A stretch of DNA of 64,000 nucleotides from Affinundibacterium fentianense (GCF_018139545.1 NZ_JAGSPJ010000001.1:736664-800663); one strand, 5' to 3'. Positions 18,917-29,419 are shown, counted from the first letter of the stretch. Translations and numbers: made by a program. Notes: a model not told the origin generated them from the letters alone.

Positions 18917-19020
18917 AAACCTCTCAACACAGAGACACAGAGGCACAAAGAAAAACAATTAAAGCGTCTGTTTTTCTCTGTGAACCTCTGTGTCTCTGAG
19001 CCTCTGTGTTTAGAGGTTTT
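18917..19020. repeat. Large inverted repeat in the dnaK-dnaJ spacer
   Basis: The left arm (18917-18957) contains ACACAGAGACACAGAGGCAC and ends in AAAAACA. The right arm (18969-19020) is its inverted copy with an extra ten or so bases, beginning TGTTTTTCTCTGTG and ending TAGAGGTTTT. The loop is about 11 nt. Both arms are built from repeats of the words CACAGAG and CTCTGTG. It shares vocabulary with the outer repeat at 2198-2354 and looks like a dispersed family. A hairpin of this size could uncouple dnaJ from dnaK expression. Confidence 0.85.
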
Positions 19021-19038
19021 GACTTACTTTCCGCAAGA

Positions 19039-20976
19039 TTACTTGCTGTCTTTCACTTCTTTAAAATCAGCATCCACGACGTCGTCATCTTGTGGTTTCG
19101 CATCTGCACCAGGTGCCGCACCTGCTGCGCCACCAGCCGCAGCTTGTTGTGCTTGCATGTCTGCATACACTTTCTCACCCAACTTTTGCGATACTGTCGA
19201 CAAATTACCGAGCTTGGTATCGATCTCTGCTTTGTCGCCTGATTTCAAGACATCTTCTAACTCTTTGATTGCTGCTTCGATTTTCTCTTTTTCGCCAGCT
19301 TCTAACTTATCGCCGTGTTCGGCCAAGGCTTTCTTGGTTGAGTGAACCAATGCGTCGCCTTGATTGCGAGACTCAGCCAATTCTTTGACTTTTTTGTCTT
19401 CTTCCGCATTCAATTCAGCATCTTTCACCATTTTTTGAATTTCTTCTTCAGTCAAACCAGAGTTTGCCTTAATAGTGATTTTGTTCTCTTTACCAGTTGC
19501 TTTGTCTTTCGCGCCAACGTGCAAAATACCGTTCGCATCGATATCGAAAGTCACTTCAATTTGTGGTGTACCGCGTGCTGCTGGTGGAATACCTTCCAAA
19601 TTGAATTCGCCCAAGCCTTTATTACGTGCAGCGATTTCGCGTTCACCTTGGAACACTTTGATCGTTACCGCAGGTTGATTGTCATCCGCAGTCGAGAACA
19701 CTTGGCTGAACTTGGTTGGAATCGTTGTGTTCTTTTGAATCATCTTGGTCATCACGCCGCCCAAAGTCTCGATACCCAAAGACAATGGTGTAACGTCCAA
19801 CAACAACACGTCTTTACGGTCGCCAGACAAGACAGAACCTTGAATCGCAGCACCAACCGCAACCGCTTCATCAGGATTCACGTCTTTACGTGGTTCTTTA
19901 CCGAAGTATTCTTTGACCAGTTCTTGCACTTTCGGCATACGAGTCATACCACCAACCAAGATCACATCATCGATGTCAGAGGTTTTTACGCCTGCATCCT
20001 TGATCGCCAAACGGCATGGCTCGATCGTTTTTTGAATCAACTCTTCAACCAAAGCTTCCAACTTAGCGCGAGTGATTTTCAAGTTCAAATGCACAGGTGC
20101 GCCGTTTGCCATCGCGATATATGGCTCATTGATTTCTGTTTGCTGTGAGCTAGACAATTCGATCTTCGCGCGTTCTGCAGATGCTTTAATACGTTGCAAC
20201 GCGATAGGATCTTTAGACAAGTCCAAACCATTGATTTTCTTGAACTCGTCAATGATGTAGTCGATCACGCGTTGGTCGAAGTCTTCACCGCCCAAGAAAG
20301 TATCACCGTTAGTCGACAATACTTCGAATTGCATTTCGCCATCAACGTCAGCGATTTCGATAATGGAAACGTCGAACGTACCACCACCCAGGTCATACAC
20401 AGCAATCTTGCGATCGCCTTTTTCTTTTTTATCCAAACCAAACGCCAACGCTGCTGCAGTTGGTTCGTTGATAATACGTTTGACATCCAAACCAGCGATA
20501 CGACCTGCATCTTTGGTTGCTTGACGTTGTGCATCGTTAAAGTAAGCAGGAACGGTAATCACCGCTTCTGTCACTTCTTCACCGAGGTAGTCCTCAGCGG
20601 TCTTTTTCATCTTACGCAACACTTCTGCAGAGATTTGTGGTGGCGCCAATTTCTTGTCACGCACGGAAACCCATGCATCACCGTTGTCTGCTTTAGAAAT
20701 GCTGTATGGCATCAAGCCGATGTCTTTTTGTACTTCTTTTTCATCGAACTTACGGCCAATCAAACGTTTTACCGCATACAAAGTGTTTTTTGGATTCGTC
20801 ACAGCTTGGCGTTTTGCTGATGCACCAACCAAGATTTCGCCATCTTCTTGATACGCAATAATGGATGGCGTGGTACGCGCACCTTCTGCATTTTCGATCA
20901 CTTTTGGCTGGCCGCCTTCCATTACAGCGACGCAAGAGTTGGTTGTACCCAAATCAATACCGATCATTTTTCCCAT
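19039..20976 (-). CDS. dnaK: Chaperone protein DnaK (Hsp70)
   Basis: ATP-dependent chaperone of 645 residues. The N-terminus [20 protein letters not shown] is the Hsp70 phosphate-binding signature. The other signatures are visible at [15 protein letters not shown] and [14 protein letters not shown], followed by the substrate-binding domain ([14 protein letters not shown]) and an Ala/Gly-rich tail ending in an acidic [14 protein letters not shown]. It is full length. It lies 201 nt downstream of grpE with a possible heat-shock promoter in between. Confidence 0.98.
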   Translation of the reverse strand: MGKMIGIDLGTTNSCVAVMEGGQPKVIENAEGARTTPSIIAYQEDGEILVGASAKRQAVTNPKNTLYAVKRLIGRKFDEKEVQKDIGLMPYSISKADNGDAWVSVRDKKLAPPQISAEVLRKMKKTAEDYLGEEVTEAVITVPAYFNDAQRQATKDAGRIAGLDVKRIINEPTAAALAFGLDKKEKGDRKIAVYDLGGGTFDVSIIEIADVDGEMQFEVLSTNGDTFLGGEDFDQRVIDYIIDEFKKINGLDLSKDPIALQRIKASAERAKIELSSSQQTEINEPYIAMANGAPVHLNLKITRAKLEALVEELIQKTIEPCRLAIKDAGVKTSDIDDVILVGGMTRMPKVQELVKEYFGKEPRKDVNPDEAVAVGAAIQGSVLSGDRKDVLLLDVTPLSLGIETLGGVMTKMIQKNTTIPTKFSQVFSTADDNQPAVTIKVFQGEREIAARNKGLGEFNLEGIPPAARGTPQIEVTFDIDANGILHVGAKDKATGKENKITIKANSGLTEEEIQKMVKDAELNAEEDKKVKELAESRNQGDALVHSTKKALAEHGDKLEAGEKEKIEAAIKELEDVLKSGDKAEIDTKLGNLSTVSQKLGEKVYADMQAQQAAAGGAAGAAPGADAKPQDDDVVDADFKEVKDSK

Positions 20977-21064
20977 GATATTTCCCTATCCTTAAAAATT
21001 ATATTTTTGAACTTGGCGAGCTACATTTTGAGAAAACATCAAATTGCGCTCTTCTGTGTCTGAT

Positions 21065-21090
21065 GTATGGCAAAAAAGCCGCTTTTCAAG
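21065..21090 (-). promoter_or_regulatory. Possible sigma-32 promoter for dnaK
   Basis: On the minus strand CTTGAAA is followed after 11 nt by TGCCATAC, a partial match to the sigma-32 consensus CTTGAAA-N11-16-CCCCATNT. The -35 box is perfect and the -10 box is weak. Confidence 0.45.
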
Positions 21091-21177
21091 ATACTTTTCG
21101 CATTTTTTTGAATTTTTATGCGATTTTTCTCATGTTTCTAAGGCTTTTATCGCGTTCTCGTTCAGTAAACAGTTTTT

Positions 21178-21756
21178 TTATTTTGCTTGTGCAACCGTGA
21201 CGAGTGCTGGACGCAAAAGACGATCAGCAATCATGTATCCTTTTTGCAAGACTGTCACAATCGTGTTTGCCTCTTGTTCCGCTGGCACCATCGAAACGGC
21301 TTGATGCTTAGATGGATCCAGTTTTTCACCTTGCTGGGGATTAATTTCTATCAAACGATTTTTTTCAAAGGCAGCATTTAATTGCTTCAACGTCATTTCC
21401 ACGCCTTCTTTGATCGATTCGACCGTTTGGGTTTCAACTTTCAAACCCATTTCCAAGCTGTCTTTTACAGGCACCAAAGACTCGGCGAAACTTTCGATCG
21501 CAAATTTATGTGCTTTAGAAATGTCTTCTTGGGCGCGCCGACGGATATTTTCACCTTCAGCCTTGGCACGCATAAATGCATCTTGCAACTCCAACACTTT
21601 GGACTCTAATTGCGCCAAAGTTTCTGCAGAAACACCTGGCTCAACGATAGACTCTGGGCCAACCTGATTTTGCGCAGCGGCGGCCTGCAATGCCTCAACG
21701 TCAATCGAAGTTGCTATTGTTTCAGTATTTTCGACTGGTTTATCTTGCTCTTGCAT
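21178..21756 (-). CDS. grpE: Nucleotide exchange factor GrpE
   Basis: Releases ADP from DnaK. It has 192 residues: an acidic N-terminal tail, a long coiled coil (roughly residues 45-100, with [18 protein letters not shown]), and a C-terminal beta domain ending in [20 protein letters not shown], the family signature. ATG 21756 has GGAG seven bases upstream; a TTG two codons earlier is in frame but not needed. It is first in grpE-dnaK-dnaJ and has a good sigma-32 promoter. Confidence 0.96.
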   Translation of the reverse strand: MQEQDKPVENTETIATSIDVEALQAAAAQNQVGPESIVEPGVSAETLAQLESKVLELQDAFMRAKAEGENIRRRAQEDISKAHKFAIESFAESLVPVKDSLEMGLKVETQTVESIKEGVEMTLKQLNAAFEKNRLIEINPQQGEKLDPSKHQAVSMVPAEQEANTIVTVLQKGYMIADRLLRPALVTVAQAK

Positions 21757-21791
21757 TAACAATCTCCATAAAAATCAACTATTGCCCCTTT

Positions 21792-21819
21792 AAATGAGGT
21801 GGGTATTCGCTAATTCAAG
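21792..21819 (-). promoter_or_regulatory. Sigma-32 (heat-shock) promoter of grpE
   Basis: On the minus strand CTTGAAT, 13 nt, then CCTCATTT, which matches CTTGAAA-N11-16-CCCCATNT at all but two specified positions. It lies about 36 nt upstream of the grpE start. No CIRCE element is seen nearby, so control is probably by sigma-32 rather than HrcA. Confidence 0.75.
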
Positions 21820-22040
21820 TGTCACACCGTAAATTTTTTGGCTTTTTTTGAAATTCGACCTACTGTTGTATGACATTTTATTAAATAACAACATCTTAGG
21901 GCATCAGATCAAGAGATAATGCACCTCTCTTTGATCGGTAAAAAAGACGGAAGTCCCTGCCGATTTGGACGACAAGTGGCGTAAAATTGCGGGCTTTGAA
22001 AGATAGCCTTGTGCTGGCACATAAAAGTTAGGATATTCAC

Positions 22041-23096
22041 ATGATATTAGTCACTGGTGGCGCGGGATTCATAGGCGCAAATTTTGTCTTAGATTGGTTA
22101 ACAGAATCTCAAGAATCTGTCATTAATCTCGATAAACTAACTTACGCTGGCAACCTGAATAACCTCGTCAGCTTAAAAAATGATCCGAGACATCTGTTTA
22201 TCCACGCTGACATTAACGACAGTGAAACCTTAAAAAAATTACTATCAGAATATCAACCTAGGGCCGTACTCCATTTCGCTGCGGAAAGCCATGTGGATCG
22301 ATCCATACATGGTCCAGCTGCGTTTATACAAACCAACGTCAACGGCACATTTGCGCTGCTAGAAACCGTACGCGCCTACTGGCAAAATTTAGACAGTGAC
22401 AAAAAATCGATGTTTCGCTTTTTGCATGTTTCGACAGACGAAGTGTACGGAACTTTAGAGGCGGATGATCCCCCTTTCACGGAGACAACCGCTTATGCGC
22501 CGAATAGTCCTTATTCCGCGTCTAAGGCAGCCTCAGACCATCTAGTACGAGCCTACCATCACACTTATGGCTTGCCAACTTTAACAACAAATTGTTCAAA
22601 TAATTATGGGCCCTTGCATTTTCCGGAGAAACTAATACCGCTCGTCATTACCAACGCCCGCGCGGGAAAAGAACTTCCGATCTATGGAGATGGAAGTCAA
22701 GTGCGCGATTGGCTCTACGTCAGCGATCATTGCGCGGCGATTCGACGTGTGTTGGAGTCGGGTATTCCCGGTGAAACTTATAATATTGGCGGCTGGAATG
22801 AAAAAACGAATCTGAATGTCGTACATGCCATTTGCGATTTACTCGACGAATTGCAACCAAAAGAAAATGGCAGCTATCGTGACCAAATTCGCCATGTCAA
22901 AGATAGGCCGGGTCATGATAAGCGTTATGCGATCGATGCAAGAAAGATTGAACGAGAACTTCACTGGAAGCCAGCGGAATCATTCGAAACCGGGTTACGA
23001 AAAACTGTCGGTTGGTATCTTTCCAACGATGTTTGGACGGAACAAGTGTTATCAGGTGACTATAAGAACTGGGTAAATTTGCAGTACCAAACTTAA
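22041..23096 (+). CDS. rfbB: dTDP-glucose 4,6-dehydratase
   Basis: Second step of dTDP-L-rhamnose synthesis, an NAD-dependent SDR of 351 residues. Motifs: the N-terminal [21 protein letters not shown], the active-site VSTDEVYG, and [12 protein letters not shown] carrying the catalytic tyrosine and lysine. AGGAT precedes the ATG. First gene of the rfbBACD block and of the 10-kb polysaccharide cluster, all on the plus strand. No JUMPstart/ops element is seen upstream. Confidence 0.97.
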   Translation: MILVTGGAGFIGANFVLDWLTESQESVINLDKLTYAGNLNNLVSLKNDPRHLFIHADINDSETLKKLLSEYQPRAVLHFAAESHVDRSIHGPAAFIQTNVNGTFALLETVRAYWQNLDSDKKSMFRFLHVSTDEVYGTLEADDPPFTETTAYAPNSPYSASKAASDHLVRAYHHTYGLPTLTTNCSNNYGPLHFPEKLIPLVITNARAGKELPIYGDGSQVRDWLYVSDHCAAIRRVLESGIPGETYNIGGWNEKTNLNVVHAICDLLDELQPKENGSYRDQIRHVKDRPGHDKRYAIDARKIERELHWKPAESFETGLRKTVGWYLSNDVWTEQVLSGDYKNWVNLQYQT

Positions 23097-23134
23097 ACCG
23101 TACCCGTGCACAATCAAAAAAAGAAGAGACTCAA

Positions 23135-24025
23135 ATGACACAATCACGACGCAAAGGCATCATTTTGGCTGGTGGTTCTGGCACCCGCCTGTACCCAGTA
23201 ACAAAGTCCGTATCCAAGCAATTATTGCCAATCTACGACAAACCGATGATTTTTTACCCGCTCACTTCTTTGATGTTGGCGGGTATGCGCGACATCCTAA
23301 TCATTTCCACCCCACAGGACACGCCACGATTTCAGGAACTTCTTGGCGATGGATCACAGTGGGGCATCAATCTAAGTTATGCAGTCCAAGCGTCGCCAGA
23401 CGGTTTGGCACAAGCCTTTATCATTGGAAAAGAATTTGTTGGTGACTCCCCATCCGCTTTAATTTTGGGGGACAACATCTACTATGGACATGAGTTTGAA
23501 GCCATGTTGCGAAGCGCAGATAGTAATCTCGTCGGGGCGACGGTCTTTGCATACCACGTGCAAGATCCAGAACGCTACGGTGTCGTTGATTTCGATGACC
23601 AACGCAAGGCATTGAGCATAGAAGAAAAACCTTTAAAACCGAAATCAAACTATGCAGTGACCGGTTTGTATTTCTATGATCAACAAATTTGTGACATCGC
23701 TGCCAGCATCAAGCCATCAGCCCGCGGTGAATTAGAGATTACCGATGTCAATAATGTCTATCTTCAGCAAGGACAACTCAAGGTTGAGCTGATGGGGCGC
23801 GGCATGGCTTGGCTAGATACGGGTACGCATGACTCCCTATTAGAGGCAGGTCAATTTATCGCCACAATCGAAAAACGTCAGGGTTTGAAGGTCGCCTGCC
23901 CCGAAGAAATTGCTTTTCGCAAAGGCTATATCACTGCATCACAATTAGAAGAATTAGCACAACCTCTTAAGAAAAACGAATATGGTCAATATCTGTTAGG
24001 CCTGTTAAATCACAAAAGCTTCTAA
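23135..24025 (+). CDS. rfbA: Glucose-1-phosphate thymidylyltransferase
   Basis: Forms dTDP-glucose from dTTP and glucose-1-phosphate, the first step of dTDP-rhamnose synthesis. It has 296 residues. The nucleotidyltransferase signature [20 protein letters not shown] is at about residues 13-32, with [10 protein letters not shown] and LGDNIYYGH following. It begins 38 nt after rfbB with an AGAAGAG ribosome binding site. Glucose-1-phosphate could be supplied by the phosphohexomutase at the end of the cluster. Confidence 0.97.
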   Translation: MTQSRRKGIILAGGSGTRLYPVTKSVSKQLLPIYDKPMIFYPLTSLMLAGMRDILIISTPQDTPRFQELLGDGSQWGINLSYAVQASPDGLAQAFIIGKEFVGDSPSALILGDNIYYGHEFEAMLRSADSNLVGATVFAYHVQDPERYGVVDFDDQRKALSIEEKPLKPKSNYAVTGLYFYDQQICDIAASIKPSARGELEITDVNNVYLQQGQLKVELMGRGMAWLDTGTHDSLLEAGQFIATIEKRQGLKVACPEEIAFRKGYITASQLEELAQPLKKNEYGQYLLGLLNHKSF

Positions 24026-24044
24026 ATTTTCGCCAACATTTTCT

Positions 24045-24602
24045 ATGAATATTATTCAAACCGACTTGCCTGAAGTCGTCATCCTAGAACCAAAAGTTTT
24101 TGGCGACGCACGTGGTTTTTTTTATGAAAGCTTTAACGCAAAGACTTTCGCTGCTTGCACGGGCATTCATACCGAATTCGTACAAGACAATCATTCTCGC
24201 TCAGCCAAAGGCGTTTTGCGTGGCTTACATTATCAAATTCAGCAGGCTCAAGGCAAGTTAGTTCGTGTCATCGCGGGTGAAGTATTCGACGTCGCAGTTG
24301 ACGTGCGTCGTAGCTCACCAAACTTCGGCAAATGGACTTCGGCGGTGTTATCCGCCAGCAATTCACGACAAATGTGGATACCCCCTGGCTTTGCGCATGG
24401 CTTTATTGTCACTAGCGAGTACGCAGAATTTTTATATAAAACAACCGACTATTGGGCACCAGAACATGAGCGCTGCTTGCTCTGGAATGATCCCGCATTG
24501 GCCATTACTTGGCCGTTAGATGCTTGCCTCAATGAGCAACCCGCTTTGTCGGGCAAAGATCAACTAGGTAAATTGCTTGTTGATGCCGAGGTTTTCGCAT
24601 GA
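24045..24602 (+). CDS. rfbC: dTDP-4-dehydrorhamnose 3,5-epimerase
   Basis: Double epimerase in dTDP-L-rhamnose synthesis, 185 residues. Diagnostic segments are GDARGFFYESFN, VQDNHSRSAKGVLRGLHYQ (with the catalytic histidine in RGLHYQ), and WIPPGFAHGF. It overlaps the next gene (rfbD) by four bases, indicating translational coupling. Confidence 0.97.
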   Translation: MNIIQTDLPEVVILEPKVFGDARGFFYESFNAKTFAACTGIHTEFVQDNHSRSAKGVLRGLHYQIQQAQGKLVRVIAGEVFDVAVDVRRSSPNFGKWTSAVLSASNSRQMWIPPGFAHGFIVTSEYAEFLYKTTDYWAPEHERCLLWNDPALAITWPLDACLNEQPALSGKDQLGKLLVDAEVFA

Positions 24603-25540
24603 AAATTTTGTTGACAGGAACAAGCGGACAGCTCGGTCAAAGTTTAGTCAAAGCATTAAACGATGTGTGTGAATTGATTACACCGAACCGTCACGAGTTG
24701 GATTTGTCGAACGTGGCTTCAATCGCTCCTTATATCCAACAATGCAAACCCGACTTGATCATCAATCCTGCCGCATACACGGCCGTCGATCTCGCGGAAA
24801 AGGAGCGTGAAACGGCATTTCGTGTCAATGCGCAGGCGCCAACAGTGTTCGCGCAAGAAGCGAAAAAATTGGGTATTGGCTTGATTCACTTTTCCACTGA
24901 TTACGTATTTGATGGAAGCAAAGCAACAGCCAATGGTGAACAGCTACCCTACAATGAACAAGATAGTTGCAAACCATTAAATGTCTATGGCGCCAGCAAA
25001 TTAGCCGGTGAACAAGCAATTACGGAATCCGGATGCCAGCATTTAATTTTACGAACCAGTTGGGTTTACTCAGATTTCGGAAAAAATTTCTTGCTGACTA
25101 TCCTGCGCCTTGCCAAAGAAAAGACCGATCTGAATATCGTGAATGATCAATGGGGTACCCCGAGCTCCACTTTATTTTTAAGTGATGTGACCAAACAAAT
25201 TTGGCTCCAAATGCAAGGCGCCAACAATGCAGCGTCATGGTGGCAAAATCATAGTGGAATTTATCATTTAACGCCCGATGGATTTACCAACTGGTGTGAA
25301 TTTAGCCAAGAAATCGTTAACAGTGCTTCGCACTTGGGCTTATTAGACATGCCACGACCAAACATTCATGGCATCCCTAGCTCCGCCTATCCGACGCCAG
25401 CGCAACGACCAATGAACTCGCGCCTCGATAAGACGAAAATCATTCGTGACTTTGGCATTACGATACCTGATTGGCGTACAGCCTTACAGGTCTGCATGCA
25501 AGATCTCGCTGGGAAGAAACAATCAGGCTCCAGCATCTAA
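24599..25540 (+). CDS. rfbD: dTDP-4-dehydrorhamnose reductase
   Basis: NAD(P)H-dependent last step of dTDP-L-rhamnose synthesis, 313 residues. The N-terminal GTSGQLGQSL binds nucleotide; NPAAYTAVDLAEKE, HFSTDYVFDG and YGASKLAGEQ (tyrosine-lysine pair) are the family marks. The ATGA overlap with rfbC and the immediate abutment of the flippase gene show a tightly packed operon. Confidence 0.97.
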   Translation: MKILLTGTSGQLGQSLVKALNDVCELITPNRHELDLSNVASIAPYIQQCKPDLIINPAAYTAVDLAEKERETAFRVNAQAPTVFAQEAKKLGIGLIHFSTDYVFDGSKATANGEQLPYNEQDSCKPLNVYGASKLAGEQAITESGCQHLILRTSWVYSDFGKNFLLTILRLAKEKTDLNIVNDQWGTPSSTLFLSDVTKQIWLQMQGANNAASWWQNHSGIYHLTPDGFTNWCEFSQEIVNSASHLGLLDMPRPNIHGIPSSAYPTPAQRPMNSRLDKTKIIRDFGITIPDWRTALQVCMQDLAGKKQSGSSI

Positions 25541-25541
25541 T

Positions 25542-26885
25542 ATGTCCCTAAAGAAAAACACAATTTGGAATCTGATTGGTAGTGGTTCGCCCTTGTTGGC
25601 AGCGGCGGTCTGCATCCCTTATACCTTGAAGGCATTGGGCGCTGAAGGCTTTGGCGTCTTGACCTTAATTTGGGCACTCATCGGCTATTTTAATTTTTTT
25701 GATTTTGGCGCTGGGCGGGCCTTAACCTACGAAATTAGTCGCCTTCAAACCGCAATGTTCGATGCGATTTCCGAACAACGTAGACAGGCTATCCATCAAA
25801 TCTTGAAGGCGGGCTTAATTCTTACCGCTGTCACGGGAATTTTGGGGTTTCTATTAATTATGGGTTTTGCCTACCCGCTTGCACATGATTGGCTGAAGAT
25901 CACACCCACATGGCAACATGACGCCAAACTTGCCCTACAAATTACCGCCGTTGGGGTGATTCCGGCAACGCTGACAAGTGGAATGCGTGGTGCACTCGAA
26001 GGGCTCGGTCAATTCAAAGAATCAAACATCAACAAAATCTTCCTTGGATTTTGTATGTTTATACTACCCGCGCTATCAATTTTCATCCATGGTTCCAGCT
26101 TATGGCGCATCACCATTTATCTTGTTTTAGCTCGCTTGGTGACGGTTTTGTACGGATGCATTCAACTCAAGCACTACCTTTTTATTCCTGAGAAATTACA
26201 TCCGATCGATGCAGCAACCCACAATTTTAGCAAAGTCAAACTGCAAATCCGTCAATTAGTTTCTTATGGCTTTTGGGTCACCATCACAGGCATCGTGAGC
26301 CCGCTGATGGTATACGGTGATCGTTTTTTTGTCAGCGCCTTAGTCGGAGCAGATAAACTATCTGAATATGCCATTCCCCAAGAAGGCTTAATGCGATTGC
26401 TCATGATTCCTATCGCAATTTGTGGGGCGTTGATGCCAGTATTTGCGACCATCGCAAAGAAAACAGACTTACAATTATCGTATGCAACCAATTTACGTCG
26501 TATGGCAAAAATCATGGCAGGTCTATGCCTTTTGACCTTGATCCTGGCCTATCCTGGCTTCGCTTGGTGGATTTCACCAGAATTTGCAGAAAAAGCTTTT
26601 CCGATTACAGCGATACTCATCTTCGGCACCTTCATCAATGGAGTTGCTGTAGTACCATATACCTTGTTACATGCAACGGGAAATACCAAGACAACCGCAC
26701 TCTTTCATATTTTTGAACTTTTTTTCTATATGGGATTGTTGGTACTGTTAACTCGACATTTTGGCTTAATCGGCGCCGCCTTTGCGTGGGTCTGTCGCGT
26801 CACAGTCGATTGGGTACTACTCCACTTTGCTGCACAACGTCTACTCAATATAACTTTGCAGGATCGCGAATGTTCACCAACTTAA
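25542..26885 (+). CDS. Polysaccharide flippase (Wzx/MATE-like)
   Basis: A 447-residue polytopic membrane protein with about 12 hydrophobic segments and the start KKNTIWNLIGSGSPLLAAAV typical of oligosaccharide flippases. It probably moves undecaprenyl-linked repeat units across the inner membrane. ATG 25542 begins one base after the rfbD stop; a frame extending upstream to 25446 overlaps rfbD and is not supported. Flippases diverge quickly, so the exact subfamily is uncertain. Confidence 0.88.
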   Translation: MSLKKNTIWNLIGSGSPLLAAAVCIPYTLKALGAEGFGVLTLIWALIGYFNFFDFGAGRALTYEISRLQTAMFDAISEQRRQAIHQILKAGLILTAVTGILGFLLIMGFAYPLAHDWLKITPTWQHDAKLALQITAVGVIPATLTSGMRGALEGLGQFKESNINKIFLGFCMFILPALSIFIHGSSLWRITIYLVLARLVTVLYGCIQLKHYLFIPEKLHPIDAATHNFSKVKLQIRQLVSYGFWVTITGIVSPLMVYGDRFFVSALVGADKLSEYAIPQEGLMRLLMIPIAICGALMPVFATIAKKTDLQLSYATNLRRMAKIMAGLCLLTLILAYPGFAWWISPEFAEKAFPITAILIFGTFINGVAVVPYTLLHATGNTKTTALFHIFELFFYMGLLVLLTRHFGLIGAAFAWVCRVTVDWVLLHFAAQRLLNITLQDRECSPT

Positions 26886-26946
26886 TGTGGAAGCAGACGA
26901 CCCCATGTTCTGATTTTAAACAAGCTCTTAACGTGAGATTGTCTGC

Positions 26947-27780
26947 ATGATCCATGTCGCCATTATCAGTCATGGTCATGAAGAATTGTTGATCAGCAGC
27001 GCGCTGGGCGGCTTACTCGACGCTGCTAACGCACCAATAGGATTACCTCACCTCAAAATCTGGGTTAAAGACAATCGACCTTCCGCCAGTTTAAAGGCCT
27101 ATTGCGAAACTCATCAGGTTTTTTACACGGACGCGGATGCCGGACTAGGCTTTGGCGAAAACAATAACTATTTATTCGACTTAATACATACGAACACTGG
27201 ATTCAAAGATAACGATCTTTTTCTAGTGATGAACCCAGACATTACGGTCACACCAGAGACCGTGTTCACGCTCGCAAAAAATATGCGCGAGACAGGACAA
27301 GCGTTAGCTACCTTGAATTTATATCGCGATTCACAGATGGCAATCACCGACAACAATATCAGACGCTTTCCAGGATTGCGTTCTATCATCAAAATTCCAT
27401 TGACTCATACTTTTAGCGAGACATACGATAAAGAACGGATTGCGGCATCATCGGATAATATTCCCGTTGAATGGGCATCTGGTGCATTCCTCGCATTCAC
27501 GCCCAAGCTATATCAAAATCTCGGTGGATTTGATCCAAGTTATTTTATGTATTTTGAAGATGTCGATATTTGTTATCGCGCTATTCGCTATCATGGTGAA
27601 GCTGTGCACTACTATCCCCATCTGAAAGCAATACATTCCGCGGCACATAAAAATCGGAATATTTTCTCTCAACACGCGATGTGGTTTTTTCACAGCTTTC
27701 TCAAATTTCTGCTGCGACGCTATCTACACCTGCGACCTGCAAGATCTGGCATAAAGTCAGACAGTTCTCGACTTTCATAA
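26947..27780 (+). CDS. GT2-family glycosyltransferase (rhamnosyltransferase-like)
   Basis: A GT-A fold transferase of 277 residues. The N-terminal VAIISHGHEELL, the metal-binding NPDITV, and WASGAFLAF followed by GGFDPSYFMYFEDVDICYR are typical of WbbL/rhamnosyltransferase-like GT2 enzymes. With dTDP-rhamnose made by the same cluster, rhamnosyl transfer is the reasonable guess. It is the only clear glycosyltransferase of this cluster apart from the initiating enzyme. Confidence 0.87.
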   Translation: MIHVAIISHGHEELLISSALGGLLDAANAPIGLPHLKIWVKDNRPSASLKAYCETHQVFYTDADAGLGFGENNNYLFDLIHTNTGFKDNDLFLVMNPDITVTPETVFTLAKNMRETGQALATLNLYRDSQMAITDNNIRRFPGLRSIIKIPLTHTFSETYDKERIAASSDNIPVEWASGAFLAFTPKLYQNLGGFDPSYFMYFEDVDICYRAIRYHGEAVHYYPHLKAIHSAAHKNRNIFSQHAMWFFHSFLKFLLRRYLHLRPARSGIKSDSSRLS

Positions 27781-27787
27781 TTCACCT

Positions 27788-28747
27788 ATGCCGAATAAAA
27801 TTCTCATTACCGGAACCACAGGTTTTGTCGGATCGCATTTACAGCAAATGGCCGAAACACAAGGTCGTGTAGTCATTTGCCCGGTGCGACGTGTCAGTGC
27901 GAGTCAGAATAAAGACACGCCAATTATCGAGCGCATTGACGCTGACACGAACTGGCTTCCCTATTTGCAGGAAGTCGACACCGTAATACACTGCGCTGCG
28001 CGCGTCCATGTGATGAATGAGACTGCGGCCAATCCTTTAAACGCCTTTCGCGAAGTCAATTTATATGGAACTTTGCGTTTAGCAGAACAGTCTGCCTCGG
28101 CTGGCGTGCGTCAATTTATCTATCTCAGCTCCGTGAAAGTCAATGGAGAAATGACGCAACCAGGTAAAGCTTTTACAGAGAATGATACGCCGCAAGCAAG
28201 CGATTCTTACGGTATTTCTAAACAAGAAGCTGAGGCTGCATTGATTGAACTAGGACAAAAAACAGGAATGGCGATCACAATTATTCGCCCCCCCTTAGTG
28301 TATGGACATGGCGTCGCGGCAAATTTCTTGAGTTTGCTCAGATGGGTAAAAAAACAAGTTCCTTTACCATTGGCGAGCATACATAATCAACGTAGCTTTA
28401 TTTTCGTCAAGAACCTCGCCGATTTCATACTACACTGTGTGCAAAATCCAAGCGCTTTTAACCAAACATTTCTGATTTCTGACTGCGCTGATTTATCAAC
28501 GACAGAACTCTTACGAGAAGCGGCGAAAGCATTAGAGGTGCCTTCACGTCTATTGCCGCTCCCCGTGGGCTTGATTCAATTTGTGGCGAAGACGATCGGG
28601 AAAAAAAATATTGCGGATCGCTTGTGTGAATCCTTGTGTGTTGATAGCAGTAAGGCGTGCACGCTATTGCATTGGTCTCCGCCCTACTCTGTACAACAAG
28701 GTTTGCGTGAAAGTGCCAGTGGTTTAGCGCAGACAAATAACAAATGA
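27788..28747 (+). CDS. NAD-dependent sugar-nucleotide epimerase/reductase
   Basis: An extended SDR of 319 residues: GTTGFVGSH nucleotide motif, IHCAARVHVMNE, LSSVKVNGE, and YGISKQEAE for the tyrosine-lysine pair. It resembles the WbpV/WreQ group that reduces C4 of UDP-4-keto-6-deoxy-HexNAc; UDP-glucose 4-epimerase-type activity is the alternative. The setting next to a small phosphoglycosyl transferase and a WbpM-type dehydratase favours the former. It starts seven bases after the GT2 gene. Confidence 0.82.
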   Translation: MPNKILITGTTGFVGSHLQQMAETQGRVVICPVRRVSASQNKDTPIIERIDADTNWLPYLQEVDTVIHCAARVHVMNETAANPLNAFREVNLYGTLRLAEQSASAGVRQFIYLSSVKVNGEMTQPGKAFTENDTPQASDSYGISKQEAEAALIELGQKTGMAITIIRPPLVYGHGVAANFLSLLRWVKKQVPLPLASIHNQRSFIFVKNLADFILHCVQNPSAFNQTFLISDCADLSTTELLREAAKALEVPSRLLPLPVGLIQFVAKTIGKKNIADRLCESLCVDSSKACTLLHWSPPYSVQQGLRESASGLAQTNNK

Positions 28748-28777
28748 CAACAAAGAATGATTTGAGAGATTAACTTG

Positions 28778-29338
28778 ATGAAACGACTAACTGACTTAAC
28801 GATCGCGTTTATCGCCTCGGTAGTTTTATTTTTGCCGTTTGTATTGGTGGCATTGATGGTACGCTTCACGTCAAAAGGCCCGATTATTTATTGGTCTGAT
28901 CGTGTCGGGCGCAACAATCAGCTATTTAAAATGCCGAAATTCCGCTCCATGTTGATCGACACACCCGCTGTCGCGACCCACTTACTAAGCAACCCCGATC
29001 AATATCTGACGCCGATTGGTTCCTTTTTGCGAAAATCTAGCCTAGACGAACTCCCCCAATTGTGGAGTATCATCAAAGGCGACATGAGCTTCGTCGGACC
29101 ACGACCAGCGCTATTTAATCAAGAAGATTTAATTGCGCTTCGTACCGAAAAACTAGTTCACACAATTGTTCCCGGATTAACTGGATGGGCACAGATCAAT
29201 GGTCGTGACGAACTGCCCATTCCTCAAAAAGTTGAACTAGACAGCTATTATTTGCAAAACCAATCACTATTCTTGGATTTCAAGATCTTGTTTTTGACAT
29301 TTTTTAAAGTGATCAAACGTGATGGCATCACGCACTAG
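28778..29338 (+). CDS. Small phosphoglycosyl transferase (initiating sugar transferase)
   Basis: A monotopic phosphoglycosyl transferase of 186 residues, the PglC/WreU size class rather than the large WcaJ type. It has an N-terminal membrane helix (residues about 7-28), then KFRSM, RKSSLDELPQLW (catalytic Asp-Glu) and FVGPRPAL. It transfers a sugar-1-phosphate to undecaprenyl phosphate, starting the glycan. Start ATG 28778 has GAGAGA upstream; the adjacent TTG is ignored. The likely substrate is UDP-QuiNAc or a related UDP-6-deoxy-HexNAc made by its neighbours. Confidence 0.92.
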   Translation: MKRLTDLTIAFIASVVLFLPFVLVALMVRFTSKGPIIYWSDRVGRNNQLFKMPKFRSMLIDTPAVATHLLSNPDQYLTPIGSFLRKSSLDELPQLWSIIKGDMSFVGPRPALFNQEDLIALRTEKLVHTIVPGLTGWAQINGRDELPIPQKVELDSYYLQNQSLFLDFKILFLTFFKVIKRDGITH

Positions 29339-29419
29339 TGTTCTGTCAAGCGTCATCGTTTTCTGACCGATTCCATTCGATTCACCCGCTACTGAAATTT
29401 CACACCTCAGACTATCATC

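Noticed and set aside
18917..19020. Short repeated words (CACAGAG) considered as a CRISPR array
   Set aside because: The copies form one inverted repeat, with no regular spacers or cas genes.
19342..20148. 268-codon plus-strand open frame
   Set aside because: It is antisense to dnaK, with Phe/His/Cys-rich low-complexity composition and no family features.
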